Source: JBBDST01 sp040904765 (lineage in GTDB: Bacteria; Actinomycetota; Nitriliruptoria; Nitriliruptorales; Nitriliruptoraceae). Taken from it: a stretch of DNA of 64,000 nt. The notes below the pieces were generated by a model, which was not told the origin of the DNA, did no database searches, and worked only from the letters and a program-made list of their open reading frames with translations. The stretch is from the NCBI GenBank assembly GCA_040904765.1, contig JBBDST010000050.1, positions 21,989-85,988 on the forward strand. The letters are read 5' to 3'. This document shows, piece by piece, positions 18,271 through 27,350 of the stretch. Both the position numbers and the translations under genes were made by a program. The first letter of the stretch is position 1. Each line of letters opens with the position of its first letter.

Positions 18271-19372
18271 GCGGCAACGAACGCCCAATCAACGACTGTG
18301 ATTGTTTGGCGATCTCTGCTGCCAGATGCATGATCGCAGCAGCCGCCGGCGCGTCAGGATCAGACACGACGAGCGGCACACCAGCGTCGGCACTTTCACG
18401 CAGACGTGGGTCGATTGGGATGCGACCCACCAGTTTTGTGCCGAGTGCTTCAGCCAGTTCGTCCCCGCCACCAGAACCGAAAATATCGTGGGTGACACCG
18501 CTAGTCGGATCAGTGAAACCAGCCATGTTTTCGATCACACCACTGACCATCATGCCGGTCTGTTCGGTCGCTTTACCGGCCCGCAATGCAACTTTCTGGG
18601 CGGCCTGCTGCGGCGTAGTAACAACAAGCATGTCGGCGTTTGGCAGCATCTGTGCCAACGAAATGGCGATATCGCCGGTGCCTGGCGGCAGATCACACAC
18701 CAGAAAATCGATGTCGCCCCAGTGGACGTCGCCGAGAAACTGTTGCAAAGCACGGTGCAGCATCGGGCCACGCCAGATAACCGAGCGGTCTGGATCGGTG
18801 AAAAATCCGATTGAAATGACTTTGCAGCCGTGGGCTTGCAGTGGCATCACCATGCCATCGAACGCCACCGGTTTTCCAGACACACCGAACATGCGAGGAA
18901 TCGAGTAACCCCAGATGTCGGCGTCGAGCACGCCGACACGATGGCCCAGTTTGGCAAGCGCTGCCGCAAGGTTCACGGTGATGGTGGATTTGCCGACCCC
19001 GCCTTTGCCGCTGGCGACCGCAATTACTTTCGTTTTCGAGTCTGCGGCAGCAAACGGAATCTCCATCTCCGGGTTGGCCATACCTTTGTCGGCCCGCAGC
19101 TGGCTCGAGAGCTCTTGACGTTCTTCGTTGGTCATGGCGCCAAAGATGACCTGCACATCGTCGACGCCGTCAAGCACAATCAGCGCCTGCGTGACGTCAG
19201 TGGTGATGCGGTCTTTGAGCGGGCAGCCAGGGATGGTGAGTTTGATTTTTACCCCGACGCGGGCGCCTTCAATTGCGATGTCTTCAACCATGCCAAGTTC
19301 GGTGATCGGCTTGTTGATCTCCGGATCTTCAACTGTGGCAAGAGCAGCAAGAATCTCGTCTTTAGTTGGCAC
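18257..19372 (-). CDS. mrp: Mrp/NBP35-family Fe-S carrier ATPase
   Basis: A 371 aa protein with an N-terminal MIP18/DUF59 domain (residues 1-90) and a C-terminal P-loop ATPase with the deviant Walker A ASGKGGVGKST, as in ApbC/Mrp. It loads Fe-S clusters onto targets. The GTG start at 19372 has AAAGGGG 5 nt upstream and gives the usual DUF59 start; the open frame to 19489 adds 39 residues with no family support. Confidence 0.93.
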   Translation of the reverse strand: MPTKDEILAALATVEDPEINKPITELGMVEDIAIEGARVGVKIKLTIPGCPLKDRITTDVTQALIVLDGVDDVQVIFGAMTNEERQELSSQLRADKGMANPEMEIPFAAADSKTKVIAVASGKGGVGKSTITVNLAAALAKLGHRVGVLDADIWGYSIPRMFGVSGKPVAFDGMVMPLQAHGCKVISIGFFTDPDRSVIWRGPMLHRALQQFLGDVHWGDIDFLVCDLPPGTGDIAISLAQMLPNADMLVVTTPQQAAQKVALRAGKATEQTGMMVSGVIENMAGFTDPTSGVTHDIFGSGGGDELAEALGTKLVGRIPIDPRLRESADAGVPLVVSDPDAPAAAAIMHLAAEIAKQSQSLIGRSLPLSVS

Positions 19373-19491
19373 CGTGTCCCCTTTATGTGACGCAGCAGTG
19401 ACGTTTGTTGTAAGGGTAGCGAGTACATCAAAGCCGGTAGCCTTAAGGCAGATAGGCGCCAATTTTTTGGCGAGAGCAAAGGTCAACATAA

Positions 19492-20262
19492 GTGTGTGCG
19501 CGAACAGTCATCGGCCTTATCGTCGTGGCTGTGCTGGCTGCCGGATGCCGCGTCGATGTCGACACGACAGTGGCATTTCGCACCAATGACACGGCCGATG
19601 TGACCGTATCTGCCGGCTTTGACGCGTCACTGGCACGCCGCCTTGATGCGCTTGGTGTCGACCCGTTCGCCGCGTTTGCGCAAGTTCGCGAGTTTGACTG
19701 GCAGCTTGAACGCCATGTTGACGACAGTGGTCTGTTGCGTCTTGGGTTGAGCCGTGACGGCGTGAAGATCACCGAGATCGCCGACGTATTGGCCAGCTTG
19801 TCAAGTGGCATTCGCGACACGGACGTTGGACTGGTGTTTGACGTCGCAGTCGAAAAAGACGACGACCTTCGCACGTTAACCGGCACGGCCCTGTTTACCC
19901 CACCGACCACCCAAGGCGTCCTGCTTGACGGAGTTGCGCTTGGGTTACCGGCAGAGCTCATTGCTGAACAGATCGCTCGCGATGTGACCGTGTGGTTCAC
20001 CGTCCGCGTTGACGGTGAGATTGTGAGCCATAACGCCGACGAAGCCGACACCAAGCAGGTCCGCTGGCGCCTAGCGGTGAACGAACCAGTAATGCTGAAC
20101 GTGACCGTTGCGCCGGCACGTCACACTGACGGCGCGCTTACTGCCGTCCTTATGGCCTTCACGCTCGTCGGCGGTGCAGTGTGGCTCGTGTGGCGGCGCA
20201 GACATCGAAACGAACCGACCGAACCGTCTGGTGGAAACACCCCTGTGGCACGTGATGGTTAG
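19492..20262 (+). CDS. LppM/DUF3153-like lipoprotein
   Basis: A 256 aa surface lipoprotein. It has a signal peptide with lipobox LAAGC at residues 15-19, a beta-rich extracytoplasmic domain of about 190 residues, and a C-terminal transmembrane helix followed by a basic tail (WRRRHRNE), so it is anchored at both ends. This layout fits the actinobacterial DUF3153/LppM group, whose role is not well known. The GTG start has AAAGGTC 7 nt upstream. It overlaps the next, convergent gene by 4 bp. Confidence 0.72.
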   Translation: MCARTVIGLIVVAVLAAGCRVDVDTTVAFRTNDTADVTVSAGFDASLARRLDALGVDPFAAFAQVREFDWQLERHVDDSGLLRLGLSRDGVKITEIADVLASLSSGIRDTDVGLVFDVAVEKDDDLRTLTGTALFTPPTTQGVLLDGVALGLPAELIAEQIARDVTVWFTVRVDGEIVSHNADEADTKQVRWRLAVNEPVMLNVTVAPARHTDGALTAVLMAFTLVGGAVWLVWRRRHRNEPTEPSGGNTPVARDG

Positions 20263-21032
20263 CCAGCTGGAGTGAGTTCTACCAGCGTGCAGGTGTCACG
20301 CCAACGCTGCAGAGCGGCTTCACCGTCGCTTAAGTTTAGGCGGGTTCCAAGGCCAAGCGCTGCGATCCGCTCAAACTCGTCTTCGTCTGTCACGACCCGA
20401 ACGGCCGCGTTGAACGCGCCAATCGTTGCTTTGATGTCTTTAGATTTGACGGTGAGCAGCACGCTCGCAACGTTCTCAAGGTTGGGTAGTTCTTGTTCGT
20501 CGGCGCCTTTGAGCACAAACAGCTGCTTTCCTTGCTGCACATACCAGGCCGGACGAACAACCGGTTCACCCTTAGGTTGAGGGATCGTCAACCAGCAGAT
20601 TGAACCTTTTTTCAACGCAGTTTCGGCCGCATCCAAGGTTGCCCCAAAACTGGAAGGCGAGTGGGGCGCGTCGATAAACAGCGGCACTTGAGCTTCCAGA
20701 TTGCCGTCGAGATACAGCGCCAACGTGTGTTCGTCACTGGCAGTGATAGTCACTTTGGGGTTGAACTTGTCGGCGAACAGGTCTTCAAACATTTCGCCGC
20801 GCAGTTCGATGAGGCGTGGCAAAGATTCGAAAATGACCGTCCCGGACGGGGCAGCAATCACGACCACTTCTTCATACTGACCTTGCGGGCCCTTATAGAC
20901 CCGGTTCACCGCAAACGGTTCGCACGGTGCCGGAAATTCGCCGAACACCTTCAACACCGGATCAGCGATCCCGGTTTCTTCGTACGTCGCGATGTCGTAA
21001 GCCATCCCGGAGAGCAGTTTCACGCGTGACAT
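20259..21032 (-). CDS. Conserved hypothetical, C-terminal half PNPOx-like
   Basis: A 257 aa soluble protein. The C-terminal half (SICWLTIPQPKGEPVVRPAW onward) resembles a split-barrel FMN-binding or pyridoxamine-oxidase-like domain, but this match is by eye only. The N-terminal half is unrecognised. It starts with AGAAGG 6 nt upstream. It is divergent from the PHP gene and separated from it by 93 bp that hold a T-tailed hairpin. Confidence 0.6.
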   Translation of the reverse strand: MSRVKLLSGMAYDIATYEETGIADPVLKVFGEFPAPCEPFAVNRVYKGPQGQYEEVVVIAAPSGTVIFESLPRLIELRGEMFEDLFADKFNPKVTITASDEHTLALYLDGNLEAQVPLFIDAPHSPSSFGATLDAAETALKKGSICWLTIPQPKGEPVVRPAWYVQQGKQLFVLKGADEQELPNLENVASVLLTVKSKDIKATIGAFNAAVRVVTDEDEFERIAALGLGTRLNLSDGEAALQRWRDTCTLVELTPAG

Positions 21033-21069
21033 TGCCGGCCTTCTTCCAACGGACCAGTCGAACGGGGTT

Positions 21070-21097
21070 AAGCCTAGCGTCTCTGGCTAGGCTTTTT
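21070..21097 (+). terminator. Hairpin with T-tail in the leader of the PHP gene
   Basis: AAGCCTAGC / GCTAGGCTT form a perfect 9-bp stem with a 7-nt loop and are followed by TTT. On the plus strand this is an intrinsic terminator shape located 29 bp before the start of the PHP gene. No plus-strand gene ends just upstream, so it may be an attenuator or an insulator against antisense transcripts. Confidence 0.55.
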
Positions 21098-21125
21098 GTA
21101 CGCACCCGTAACCAGAAAGGTGAGC

Positions 21126-21959
21126 ATGGTCAAAGAACCGCGCATCGACATGCACACGCATACGGTGTTTTCAGATGGCACAACAACCCCGGAAGAAAAC
21201 ATCGCCGAGGCGAAACGTCGTGGGCTTGCCGGTATCGCGATCACTGACCATGACACTGGGGATGGCATCGCTGCCGCTGAAGCTGCGGCAGACGAGAAAT
21301 TTCTGGTGGTGCCAGGCACCGAATTTTCGGCCGAACTTGCTGGCCTTTCGGTGCATGTGCTGGCGTACTACCCCGATTTTTCGTATCCGCCGCTGGTTGA
21401 AGAACTGGCCCGGTTGCGCAATGAGCGTTTCAATCGGGCACAACTGATCGTTGAAAAATTCAACGCTCTGGATATCCCGATCACCTTCGAAGCGGTCGAA
21501 GCTCACGCTCGAGGTGCACCGATCGGCCGGCCCCACATCGCTCAAGCTGTGGTGGATGTGGGCGCCGCAAGCGATCTACGTGATGTGTTTGACCGCTACC
21601 TGGCAGATGACGGGCCGTGTTACGTGCCAAAGTATGCGCTGCATCCCGTTGAAGCAGTGACGTTGATTCGTGCCAGCGGCGGCGCAGCAGTGCTGGCCCA
21701 TCCGGGGTTATACGGTCCAGACGGACTCACGCGGACCCAGGTTGCCTCGATGGTTGAAGCAGGACTTCACGGGATAGAAGCCACTCATCCGGCACATTCG
21801 CGCGCTCAGATGGCCACCTATCGAGAGTTCGCCCGATACTTTAAACTGCTAGCGGTTGCCGGGTCGGACTATCACGGGCAAGCTAAAGACGTTTCGTTAG
21901 GTGATGCCAGCACGCCACGCACGGTTGTCGAACAGTTACAAGCCCACGCACACAAGTAG
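21126..21959 (+). CDS. PHP-domain phosphoesterase (nucleoside-bisphosphate phosphatase type)
   Basis: A 277 aa PHP-domain protein. Metal-binding histidines are in DMHTHTVFSDG, ITDHDT, GRPHIA, LAHPG and GSDYHG, the pattern of the YciV/RNase AM family that hydrolyses 3',5'-nucleoside bisphosphates or short RNA. The ATG at 21126 has AAAGG upstream. It lies 45 bp before the FHA-LuxR regulator on the same strand. Confidence 0.85.
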   Translation: MVKEPRIDMHTHTVFSDGTTTPEENIAEAKRRGLAGIAITDHDTGDGIAAAEAAADEKFLVVPGTEFSAELAGLSVHVLAYYPDFSYPPLVEELARLRNERFNRAQLIVEKFNALDIPITFEAVEAHARGAPIGRPHIAQAVVDVGAASDLRDVFDRYLADDGPCYVPKYALHPVEAVTLIRASGGAAVLAHPGLYGPDGLTRTQVASMVEAGLHGIEATHPAHSRAQMATYREFARYFKLLAVAGSDYHGQAKDVSLGDASTPRTVVEQLQAHAHK

Positions 21960-22004
21960 CCAAGCGACTGCGGATCTGTCACGCTTACATGCGGAGGCTG
22001 CCTC

Positions 22005-22571
22005 ATGACTCAGAAAGCTCAAAAGATTGTGCCCACGCCGAGCCTGCAATTTGGCGACGGCACGGTTATCGCGCTCACCCAAGATGTTGGCACGATCGGG
22101 CGACGCGGCGACAACACGTACGTGATTGATGACCCTCGGGTATCGCGCGTGCATGCCGAAATTCGCCGTGAAGGCACGGCCGTAATCATCATGGACCTTG
22201 GGTCTTCAGCTGGTACACGCCGCAACGGGGAACTCATCACCGGACCGCGGATGCTTGACACCGGAGACACGGTGAGTTTTGGTCCGTTGAGTGTGACGTT
22301 CATCGACCCGACTCAGGTGCGTGCCGACGCCGATGACACGATCGTGTTTGACGTGCCCAAGATCATGCATGGCCCCAAACTGTCCGCCCGCCAAACCCAA
22401 GTACTTGAACTGATGGCTCAAGGGTTGACCAACGCGGCCATTGGTCGAGAACTTGACGTTACCGAACGCACCGTTAAAGCCTACGCTCAAGAACTGTACG
22501 ACAAACTTGGGGTGCGTAACCGTGCTGGTGCGGTTGCTGAAGCAGCACGCCTTGGACTGCTTGCCCGCTAG
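22005..22571 (+). CDS. FHA domain - LuxR-type HTH regulator
   Basis: A 188 aa protein that joins a forkhead-associated phosphothreonine-binding domain (residues 20-105, with GRRGDNTYV, SRVHAEI and GSSAGTRRNG) to a LuxR/NarL helix-turn-helix (residues 125-185, LSARQTQVLELMAQGLTNAAIG and VTERTVKAY). The two-domain architecture suggests DNA binding controlled by Ser/Thr phosphorylation. The usual SNGT of FHA domains reads SAGT here. GGAGG lies 7 nt before the ATG. No Ser/Thr kinase gene is in the window. Confidence 0.88.
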   Translation: MTQKAQKIVPTPSLQFGDGTVIALTQDVGTIGRRGDNTYVIDDPRVSRVHAEIRREGTAVIIMDLGSSAGTRRNGELITGPRMLDTGDTVSFGPLSVTFIDPTQVRADADDTIVFDVPKIMHGPKLSARQTQVLELMAQGLTNAAIGRELDVTERTVKAYAQELYDKLGVRNRAGAVAEAARLGLLAR

Positions 22572-22600
22572 CTGCGCGCGACCGCTAGGGCAGCTGACAC

Positions 22601-24511
22601 CTAGGGCAGATAATCCACCACAACACGTCGCGCTGTGCGTGGCACGCCGCTGCCGCGCACCAAGACGAGCGGGTCGGTGCTCGGTGGGGTCGATGACGCC
22701 TCAGGTGTTTTCGACGGATTATGCGGTGCAGTTGGGCGGGCGGCACGTGTGCGTGGCGAACGAGCCTGCCCGACCTCTGTCACCTCGGTCATGTCAGCGC
22801 TGTCTGTGACGTCACTGACCGCTTGAGTGGTCGTGTCAGCTGGAATGTCTTGAGGCGGTTGCGTTACCGAAGTTTCAGCCTGGCCAGAGTGCGTGGCACG
22901 TGGGGTAGGCACCTGTGGAGCCGGTTTTGGCTTACTCGAAAGTGCTGGTGCGTCGTCGGATGCGTCCGTTTTGTCAGCCGCAGCCGTTTTAGGATCACGT
23001 TTGGATTGTTTGGGTGTCTCAACGACAGGCTGCTGCACACGAGCACGGGTACGTACACGTTTGGCCGGTTCAGTTGCGTTGGTTGCTGTTGACGGCGCAT
23101 CGGTGGTTGTGGCTGGCGTGGCTGTGACTCTTGCTTGCGGGGGTGGTGGGGGAGTGGACAGGTCAACTGAAGGCGTGCCGGTTGCCGGTTTGGTCGACTC
23201 TTGAGCACGGCGACGTCTCGCTGGCCGGTCACTGTTTGGGGTTGTCTGGTCACGTTTGGCCGCCGGCCGATCTGTTTTGGTAGCACGTTTGCTCGCGGCG
23301 GGTTTTGCCTCGCCAGCTGGCATGTTTTTTGGTTCGCTGTCCCATGGGCGCAGTTCAGGCAGCGTGAAACGTTCACTTAACACGGCCGAAGTCGAGAACA
23401 CTTCGACCGGTTCGTTGTCGCGCGCACCAACGGTTTTGCGGATCACGCTGAGCCGTTCAACTTCGTTGTATTCGGCGAAGGTGATGGCGGTGCCTTTGGC
23501 GCCGGCGCGTGCGGTACGGCCGATGCGGTGCAGATACATCTTGTCGTCATCGGGACAGTCGTAATTGACAACGTGGGTGACACCAGAAATGTCAAGGCCG
23601 CGGGCGGCAACTTCGGTACATACCAACACGGTTGCTTTGCCGGAACGAAACTTGTCCAAGTTTTTTTCACGCATGGTCTGACGGAGATCGCCATGGACGG
23701 CAACAGCCGGGGTGCGAAGATCGGACAGTTCTGTCACCAGCCGATCTGCCATGTGTTTGGTACGGACAAATACGAACACGCCGCCACGGTCTTGGTCTTG
23801 CAGGATGCGGGCGAGCAGGCGTGGCTTATCCATGCGGTGCACTAAAAAGAAATGCTGAATGACTTGTGGGGCCGTAAAACGGTCTTCGGCTTCAGCCCGA
23901 GTGAACGTCGGTTTGTTGAGGTAGCGGCGTCCCAAAGTGACGATCGCTGCCGGCATCGTGGCCGAGAACAGCATCGTGTGGCGGTCTTTGCCGGTGCACG
24001 CTTCGATGAGCCGTTCAACATCAGGCAGAAAGCCCATGTCGAGCATCTCATCGGCTTCGTCTAACACCAGTTCGGTGACTTCACCCAGCGGCAAAATTCT
24101 TTTGTTGAGCAGGTCAAGGAGCCGTCCCGGGGTGCCTACGACGACATGAGCGCCGCCGTCAAGTGCCGCAGTTTGTTCGTCATAGCCAACACCGCCATAG
24201 ACGCTGACGATGCGAATGCCACGCCGTTCACCGATTTTTAAGTCGGCAGTGACCTGCAGGCACAGTTCGCGGGTCGGAACGATAATGAGTGCTTGGGTGA
24301 CATCACGGCTCGGGTCGATGCGTTGCAAAACCGGAATACCAAACGCCAACGTCTTGCCGGTGCCGGTCCGGGCTTGACCGATCAGGTCTGCGCCGGAGAG
24401 GGCAAGCGGTAGGGTGGCTTCTTGGATTGGGAACGGTAGCGTGATCCCGTTGGCTTCAAGTGCGTCGGCGAGCTGAGTGTCTACCGCAAGTTCGCGGAAC
24501 GTTTTCGTCAC
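22601..24511 (-). CDS. DEAD-box RNA helicase with long low-complexity tail
   Basis: A 636 aa helicase. All core motifs are present: the Q motif, ARTGTGKT, PTRELCLQ, DEADE, SAT, ARGLDISG and HRIGRTARAG. Residues about 385-636 form a long tail rich in Pro, Thr, Lys and Ala without domain signatures, likely disordered and RNA binding. It should unwind structured RNA in ribosome assembly or cold conditions. The GTG start has GAAAG upstream. The tail makes it longer than the 400-500 aa of many bacterial homologues. Confidence 0.92.
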   Translation of the reverse strand: MTKTFRELAVDTQLADALEANGITLPFPIQEATLPLALSGADLIGQARTGTGKTLAFGIPVLQRIDPSRDVTQALIIVPTRELCLQVTADLKIGERRGIRIVSVYGGVGYDEQTAALDGGAHVVVGTPGRLLDLLNKRILPLGEVTELVLDEADEMLDMGFLPDVERLIEACTGKDRHTMLFSATMPAAIVTLGRRYLNKPTFTRAEAEDRFTAPQVIQHFFLVHRMDKPRLLARILQDQDRGGVFVFVRTKHMADRLVTELSDLRTPAVAVHGDLRQTMREKNLDKFRSGKATVLVCTEVAARGLDISGVTHVVNYDCPDDDKMYLHRIGRTARAGAKGTAITFAEYNEVERLSVIRKTVGARDNEPVEVFSTSAVLSERFTLPELRPWDSEPKNMPAGEAKPAASKRATKTDRPAAKRDQTTPNSDRPARRRRAQESTKPATGTPSVDLSTPPPPPQARVTATPATTTDAPSTATNATEPAKRVRTRARVQQPVVETPKQSKRDPKTAAADKTDASDDAPALSSKPKPAPQVPTPRATHSGQAETSVTQPPQDIPADTTTQAVSDVTDSADMTEVTEVGQARSPRTRAARPTAPHNPSKTPEASSTPPSTDPLVLVRGSGVPRTARRVVVDYLP

Positions 24512-24660
24512 AAGTGTCTTTCACGTAAGTGCACGTCGTAGCCCGAAAAAGGGCGGTGTGAGGTTTGCGTCACAGTGGCCACAGGCGTGCGGGCTTGGCT
24601 GCTTCATGCAGCGGTTGTGCCGCCTAGGATACCGCACAGAAGCAGCGATAAGGAGAGGAT

Positions 24661-26307
24661 GTGCCAGCCGTCTACGCGCCTGACGCTCTGATCGCACGTT
24701 ACCTCGACGTTTTGATCGCTCACGATCCAGTCGATGCAACCAAACTTGGTGTCACCGACGCAGACGATTGCCTACCTGACGTTACCGATAGCGGCCTTGA
24801 CGCTTACGCGCGTGCGCTGTCGACGTTAGCTGGCGATGTGGAAGCAACCCGCAGTGTGTTACACGCCTGTCCAGAACGAAACGACTTGACGCTGCTGGCA
24901 CAGACCATTTTGTATCGACAGTTTCATGTGTCGCTTCGGCCACGTTGGCAACGTGACCCGCTAGCGGCGCTTGACACGGTGATGGCTGGGCTTGCCACCT
25001 TGGTAAATACTGACCGCAAAGACGCGCTGGTGGCACGCGCCAGGCAGGTGCCGGCATTTTTGGAAACAGCAGCAGGCCAGCTTGAAACCGTACCTGAGCC
25101 CCACCGCGAAGTGGCGTTGATGCGGATACCGGCAATGTTGACGTGGCTTCGTCACCGTGCGCCGCGTGATCTTCCGGCACACCAGCATGAAATTTTTGCT
25201 GTTGCAGCTGAAGCAATGGATGCGTTTGCGGCGTTAGTTGACGAATTTGGGGATGAAGAACCCGGCCCGTGGCGTCTGGGACCCCAGATGCATGACGTCA
25301 CTCTAAAAACGGCACTGGGAACGACCTTTGACCCGCAAGCCATCGAAGATCGTGCTCGCACTCTGATCACCACCGTCAGAGATGAACTGCATGAATTTGC
25401 CGGAGATAACTGGACACAGCTGTTTCCCGGCGAACGCATTGAAACAGACGTCCGTCAGCGGTTAACCCGCCTCTTCAACCGGCTTAGTGACGACCTGGTG
25501 ACACCCAACACGCTGCCGATGGTGCTTGAAGACACGTTTGGGCGTACCCGGGCATTTAGCGAAACGCTTGGTTTTATGTCACTGCCCCATCCCGACACGC
25601 TGACGACAGCGAATGTGCCGGCGCACCTGCGGGGTCTGGCACATGCCATGTATGCCCCCAACCCGCCGCTTGGCGCGCGTCGCGGCGGCATCTTTCATCT
25701 CGATAAAGACCACACCTATGATCGGCACGAGTTGATGCTGCTGGTGATCCACGAGGTGTATCCGGGCCATTTCACGCAACTTGAACATGCGTATCGTCAT
25801 CCGCGTGTCGCCCGACGTATTTTGAGCCGGCCCGTGTTTGCTGAAGGATGGGCGGTGTATGCCGAACGGCTGTTTGCCGAACATGGTTTCGGCGCAGCTG
25901 ATGCGCCCGCGTTTTGGCTCACCCAACGCAAATCGGAACTTCGGGTCGCTATGAATGCCCTCCTTGATGTGGGGTTACATGCCGGCGAACTTGATGATGC
26001 CGAAGCACTCCGACTGTTGCGCCACACCGGCTTTCAATCGCATGAAGAAGCACGAGCGAAACTGTTGCGTGCCAAAATCACATCCGGGCAGCTCTCGAGC
26101 TACTTCGTTGGACGTGAAGAACTGGTCGATCTTCGTACCAGCGAAGAAGACCGACTCGGAACCGGCTTTGATGCCGAAGCGTTCCATCAGCGCCTGCTGT
26201 CGTTTGGCACCCCGTCCTTTGCCGTGTTACGTGACGAGTTTCACCGGCCCGATCCTGACGTCATCGACCTCGATACAGCGCTGCCGCCACTGCCGTTGCT
26301 AAATTAA
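24661..26307 (+). CDS. DUF885-family metallopeptidase-like protein
   Basis: A 548 aa protein of the DUF885 family. It has the conserved HEVYPGH zinc motif and the following EGWAVYAE segment, as in the family members suspected to be carboxypeptidase-like enzymes. AAGGAGAGG precedes the GTG start. No signal peptide is seen, so it is cytosolic. The last 47 bp overlap the convergent SpoU gene. The substrate is unknown. Confidence 0.88.
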   Translation: MPAVYAPDALIARYLDVLIAHDPVDATKLGVTDADDCLPDVTDSGLDAYARALSTLAGDVEATRSVLHACPERNDLTLLAQTILYRQFHVSLRPRWQRDPLAALDTVMAGLATLVNTDRKDALVARARQVPAFLETAAGQLETVPEPHREVALMRIPAMLTWLRHRAPRDLPAHQHEIFAVAAEAMDAFAALVDEFGDEEPGPWRLGPQMHDVTLKTALGTTFDPQAIEDRARTLITTVRDELHEFAGDNWTQLFPGERIETDVRQRLTRLFNRLSDDLVTPNTLPMVLEDTFGRTRAFSETLGFMSLPHPDTLTTANVPAHLRGLAHAMYAPNPPLGARRGGIFHLDKDHTYDRHELMLLVIHEVYPGHFTQLEHAYRHPRVARRILSRPVFAEGWAVYAERLFAEHGFGAADAPAFWLTQRKSELRVAMNALLDVGLHAGELDDAEALRLLRHTGFQSHEEARAKLLRAKITSGQLSSYFVGREELVDLRTSEEDRLGTGFDAEAFHQRLLSFGTPSFAVLRDEFHRPDPDVIDLDTALPPLPLLN

Positions 26308-26983
26308 GACTCGACACGCCCGGTCGCATCGGTAACGCCACCGTTTGTACCGCCCGATCACGCAACGTCTGGGTCACACCGGCCCGCTCGGTGCCAACCA
26401 CCAGCAGCACCGCATCGTCGAGCATGCCCGGGTTAAGCGTTTCACCGGCACCGTCAAGCGCCACAATCGGCCGGTTCGTTTCGGGCAGTTCGTCACAGCG
26501 GGCAACCGGCAGCGCAAACTGTAAACCTGCCGCGGCACGAACTGCCGTTGGATGCCACGGGTCAGCATCACCCACAATCAGTACGCCACCTGCGCCGGCT
26601 GCAGCAGCCACCCGAATCACCGCCCCAACATTGCCGAAATGGCGCGGATTTTCGCACACGATCACCGGTCCGGTTGCACCCAACACGTCGTTGACGGTGA
26701 CGATCGGCCGTGCTGCCACACCGATCACCGGTGATGGCACTCCTTTGGGGGCAAGCAGGCTCGCATCGGCAAGCGGCACGTCAACAGCCAGTGCGAGCAG
26801 CGTTTCTTTAACGTCTGGCGCAAGGGCTGTGGCAAGGCTTGCAAGCCCGGCACGATCCCACGTCGCCAGATGCGTGATGATCGCCCCGAAACGCAACGCA
26901 TGTTTCACCGGATGCAGACCCTCAAGAAGTACAACGTCGGTGCTGTTACGCCCGCCGGTAATCGCCGCATACCATCGGGGCAT
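26261..26983 (-). CDS. SpoU/TrmH-family RNA 2'-O-methyltransferase
   Basis: A 240 aa SPOUT methyltransferase. The three family motifs are ENPRHFGNVGAVIR, VGTERAGVT and LPMRPGVSSLNLATAVA. It probably methylates a ribose in rRNA or tRNA. The ATG at 26983 has AAAAGGAG 7 nt upstream, although that site is inside fxsA. The ATG shares two bases with the fxsA ATG on the other strand (CATG). The open frame to 27037 is longer but without SD support. Confidence 0.9.
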   Translation of the reverse strand: MPRWYAAITGGRNSTDVVLLEGLHPVKHALRFGAIITHLATWDRAGLASLATALAPDVKETLLALAVDVPLADASLLAPKGVPSPVIGVAARPIVTVNDVLGATGPVIVCENPRHFGNVGAVIRVAAAAGAGGVLIVGDADPWHPTAVRAAAGLQFALPVARCDELPETNRPIVALDGAGETLNPGMLDDAVLLVVGTERAGVTQTLRDRAVQTVALPMRPGVSSLNLATAVAAALYRGR

Positions 26984-27350
26984 GCCTGCGCTCCTTTTCA
27001 TCGTGTTCGCGACGCTCCCTTTGGTGGAGGTCGTCATCGTCTTGTATGTGGGCGAACTGCTTGGCCTGTGGCCAACGGTCGGTTTGCTGCTGGCAAACAG
27101 TGTCGCTGGCGTGTGGCTGCTGCGCCGTGAAGGCCGCCGAGTGATCTATGCATTTCGCGACGCGGTTGCTCACCGTCAAATACCAACCGCTGCGGTGGTG
27201 AACGGTACCGCTGTTGCCGTTGGGGCGGCACTTTTGATCACACCGGGATTTTTAACTGACGCGGCCGGATTTGTGCTGCTCATCCCGTTCACTCGCGCTG
27301 GTGTCGTTGCCGCCGCCCGGGCATATCTGCTGCGCCGCTTTCGCGTGTAG
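26982..27350 (+). CDS. fxsA: FxsA-family membrane protein
   Basis: A 122 aa membrane protein with the FxsA layout: three or four hydrophobic helices, with the conserved GELLGLWPT and GVWLLRREGRR segments and the LITPGFLTDAAGF loop. In E. coli FxsA affects phage exclusion. A start at ATG 26982 matches the family N-terminus; the open frame runs back to 26391 but only as antisense of the SpoU gene. There is no SD site, so it may be translated from a leaderless mRNA. Its stop abuts the stop of the convergent membrane protein. Confidence 0.85.
   Translation: MPALLFIVFATLPLVEVVIVLYVGELLGLWPTVGLLLANSVAGVWLLRREGRRVIYAFRDAVAHRQIPTAAVVNGTAVAVGAALLITPGFLTDAAGFVLLIPFTRAGVVAAARAYLLRRFRV

Noticed and set aside
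26391..27350. A 319-codon plus-strand frame
   Set aside because: Only the last 122 codons (from 26982) encode FxsA; the earlier part is the antisense of the SpoU methyltransferase with low-complexity, Ser/Thr/Pro-rich translation.
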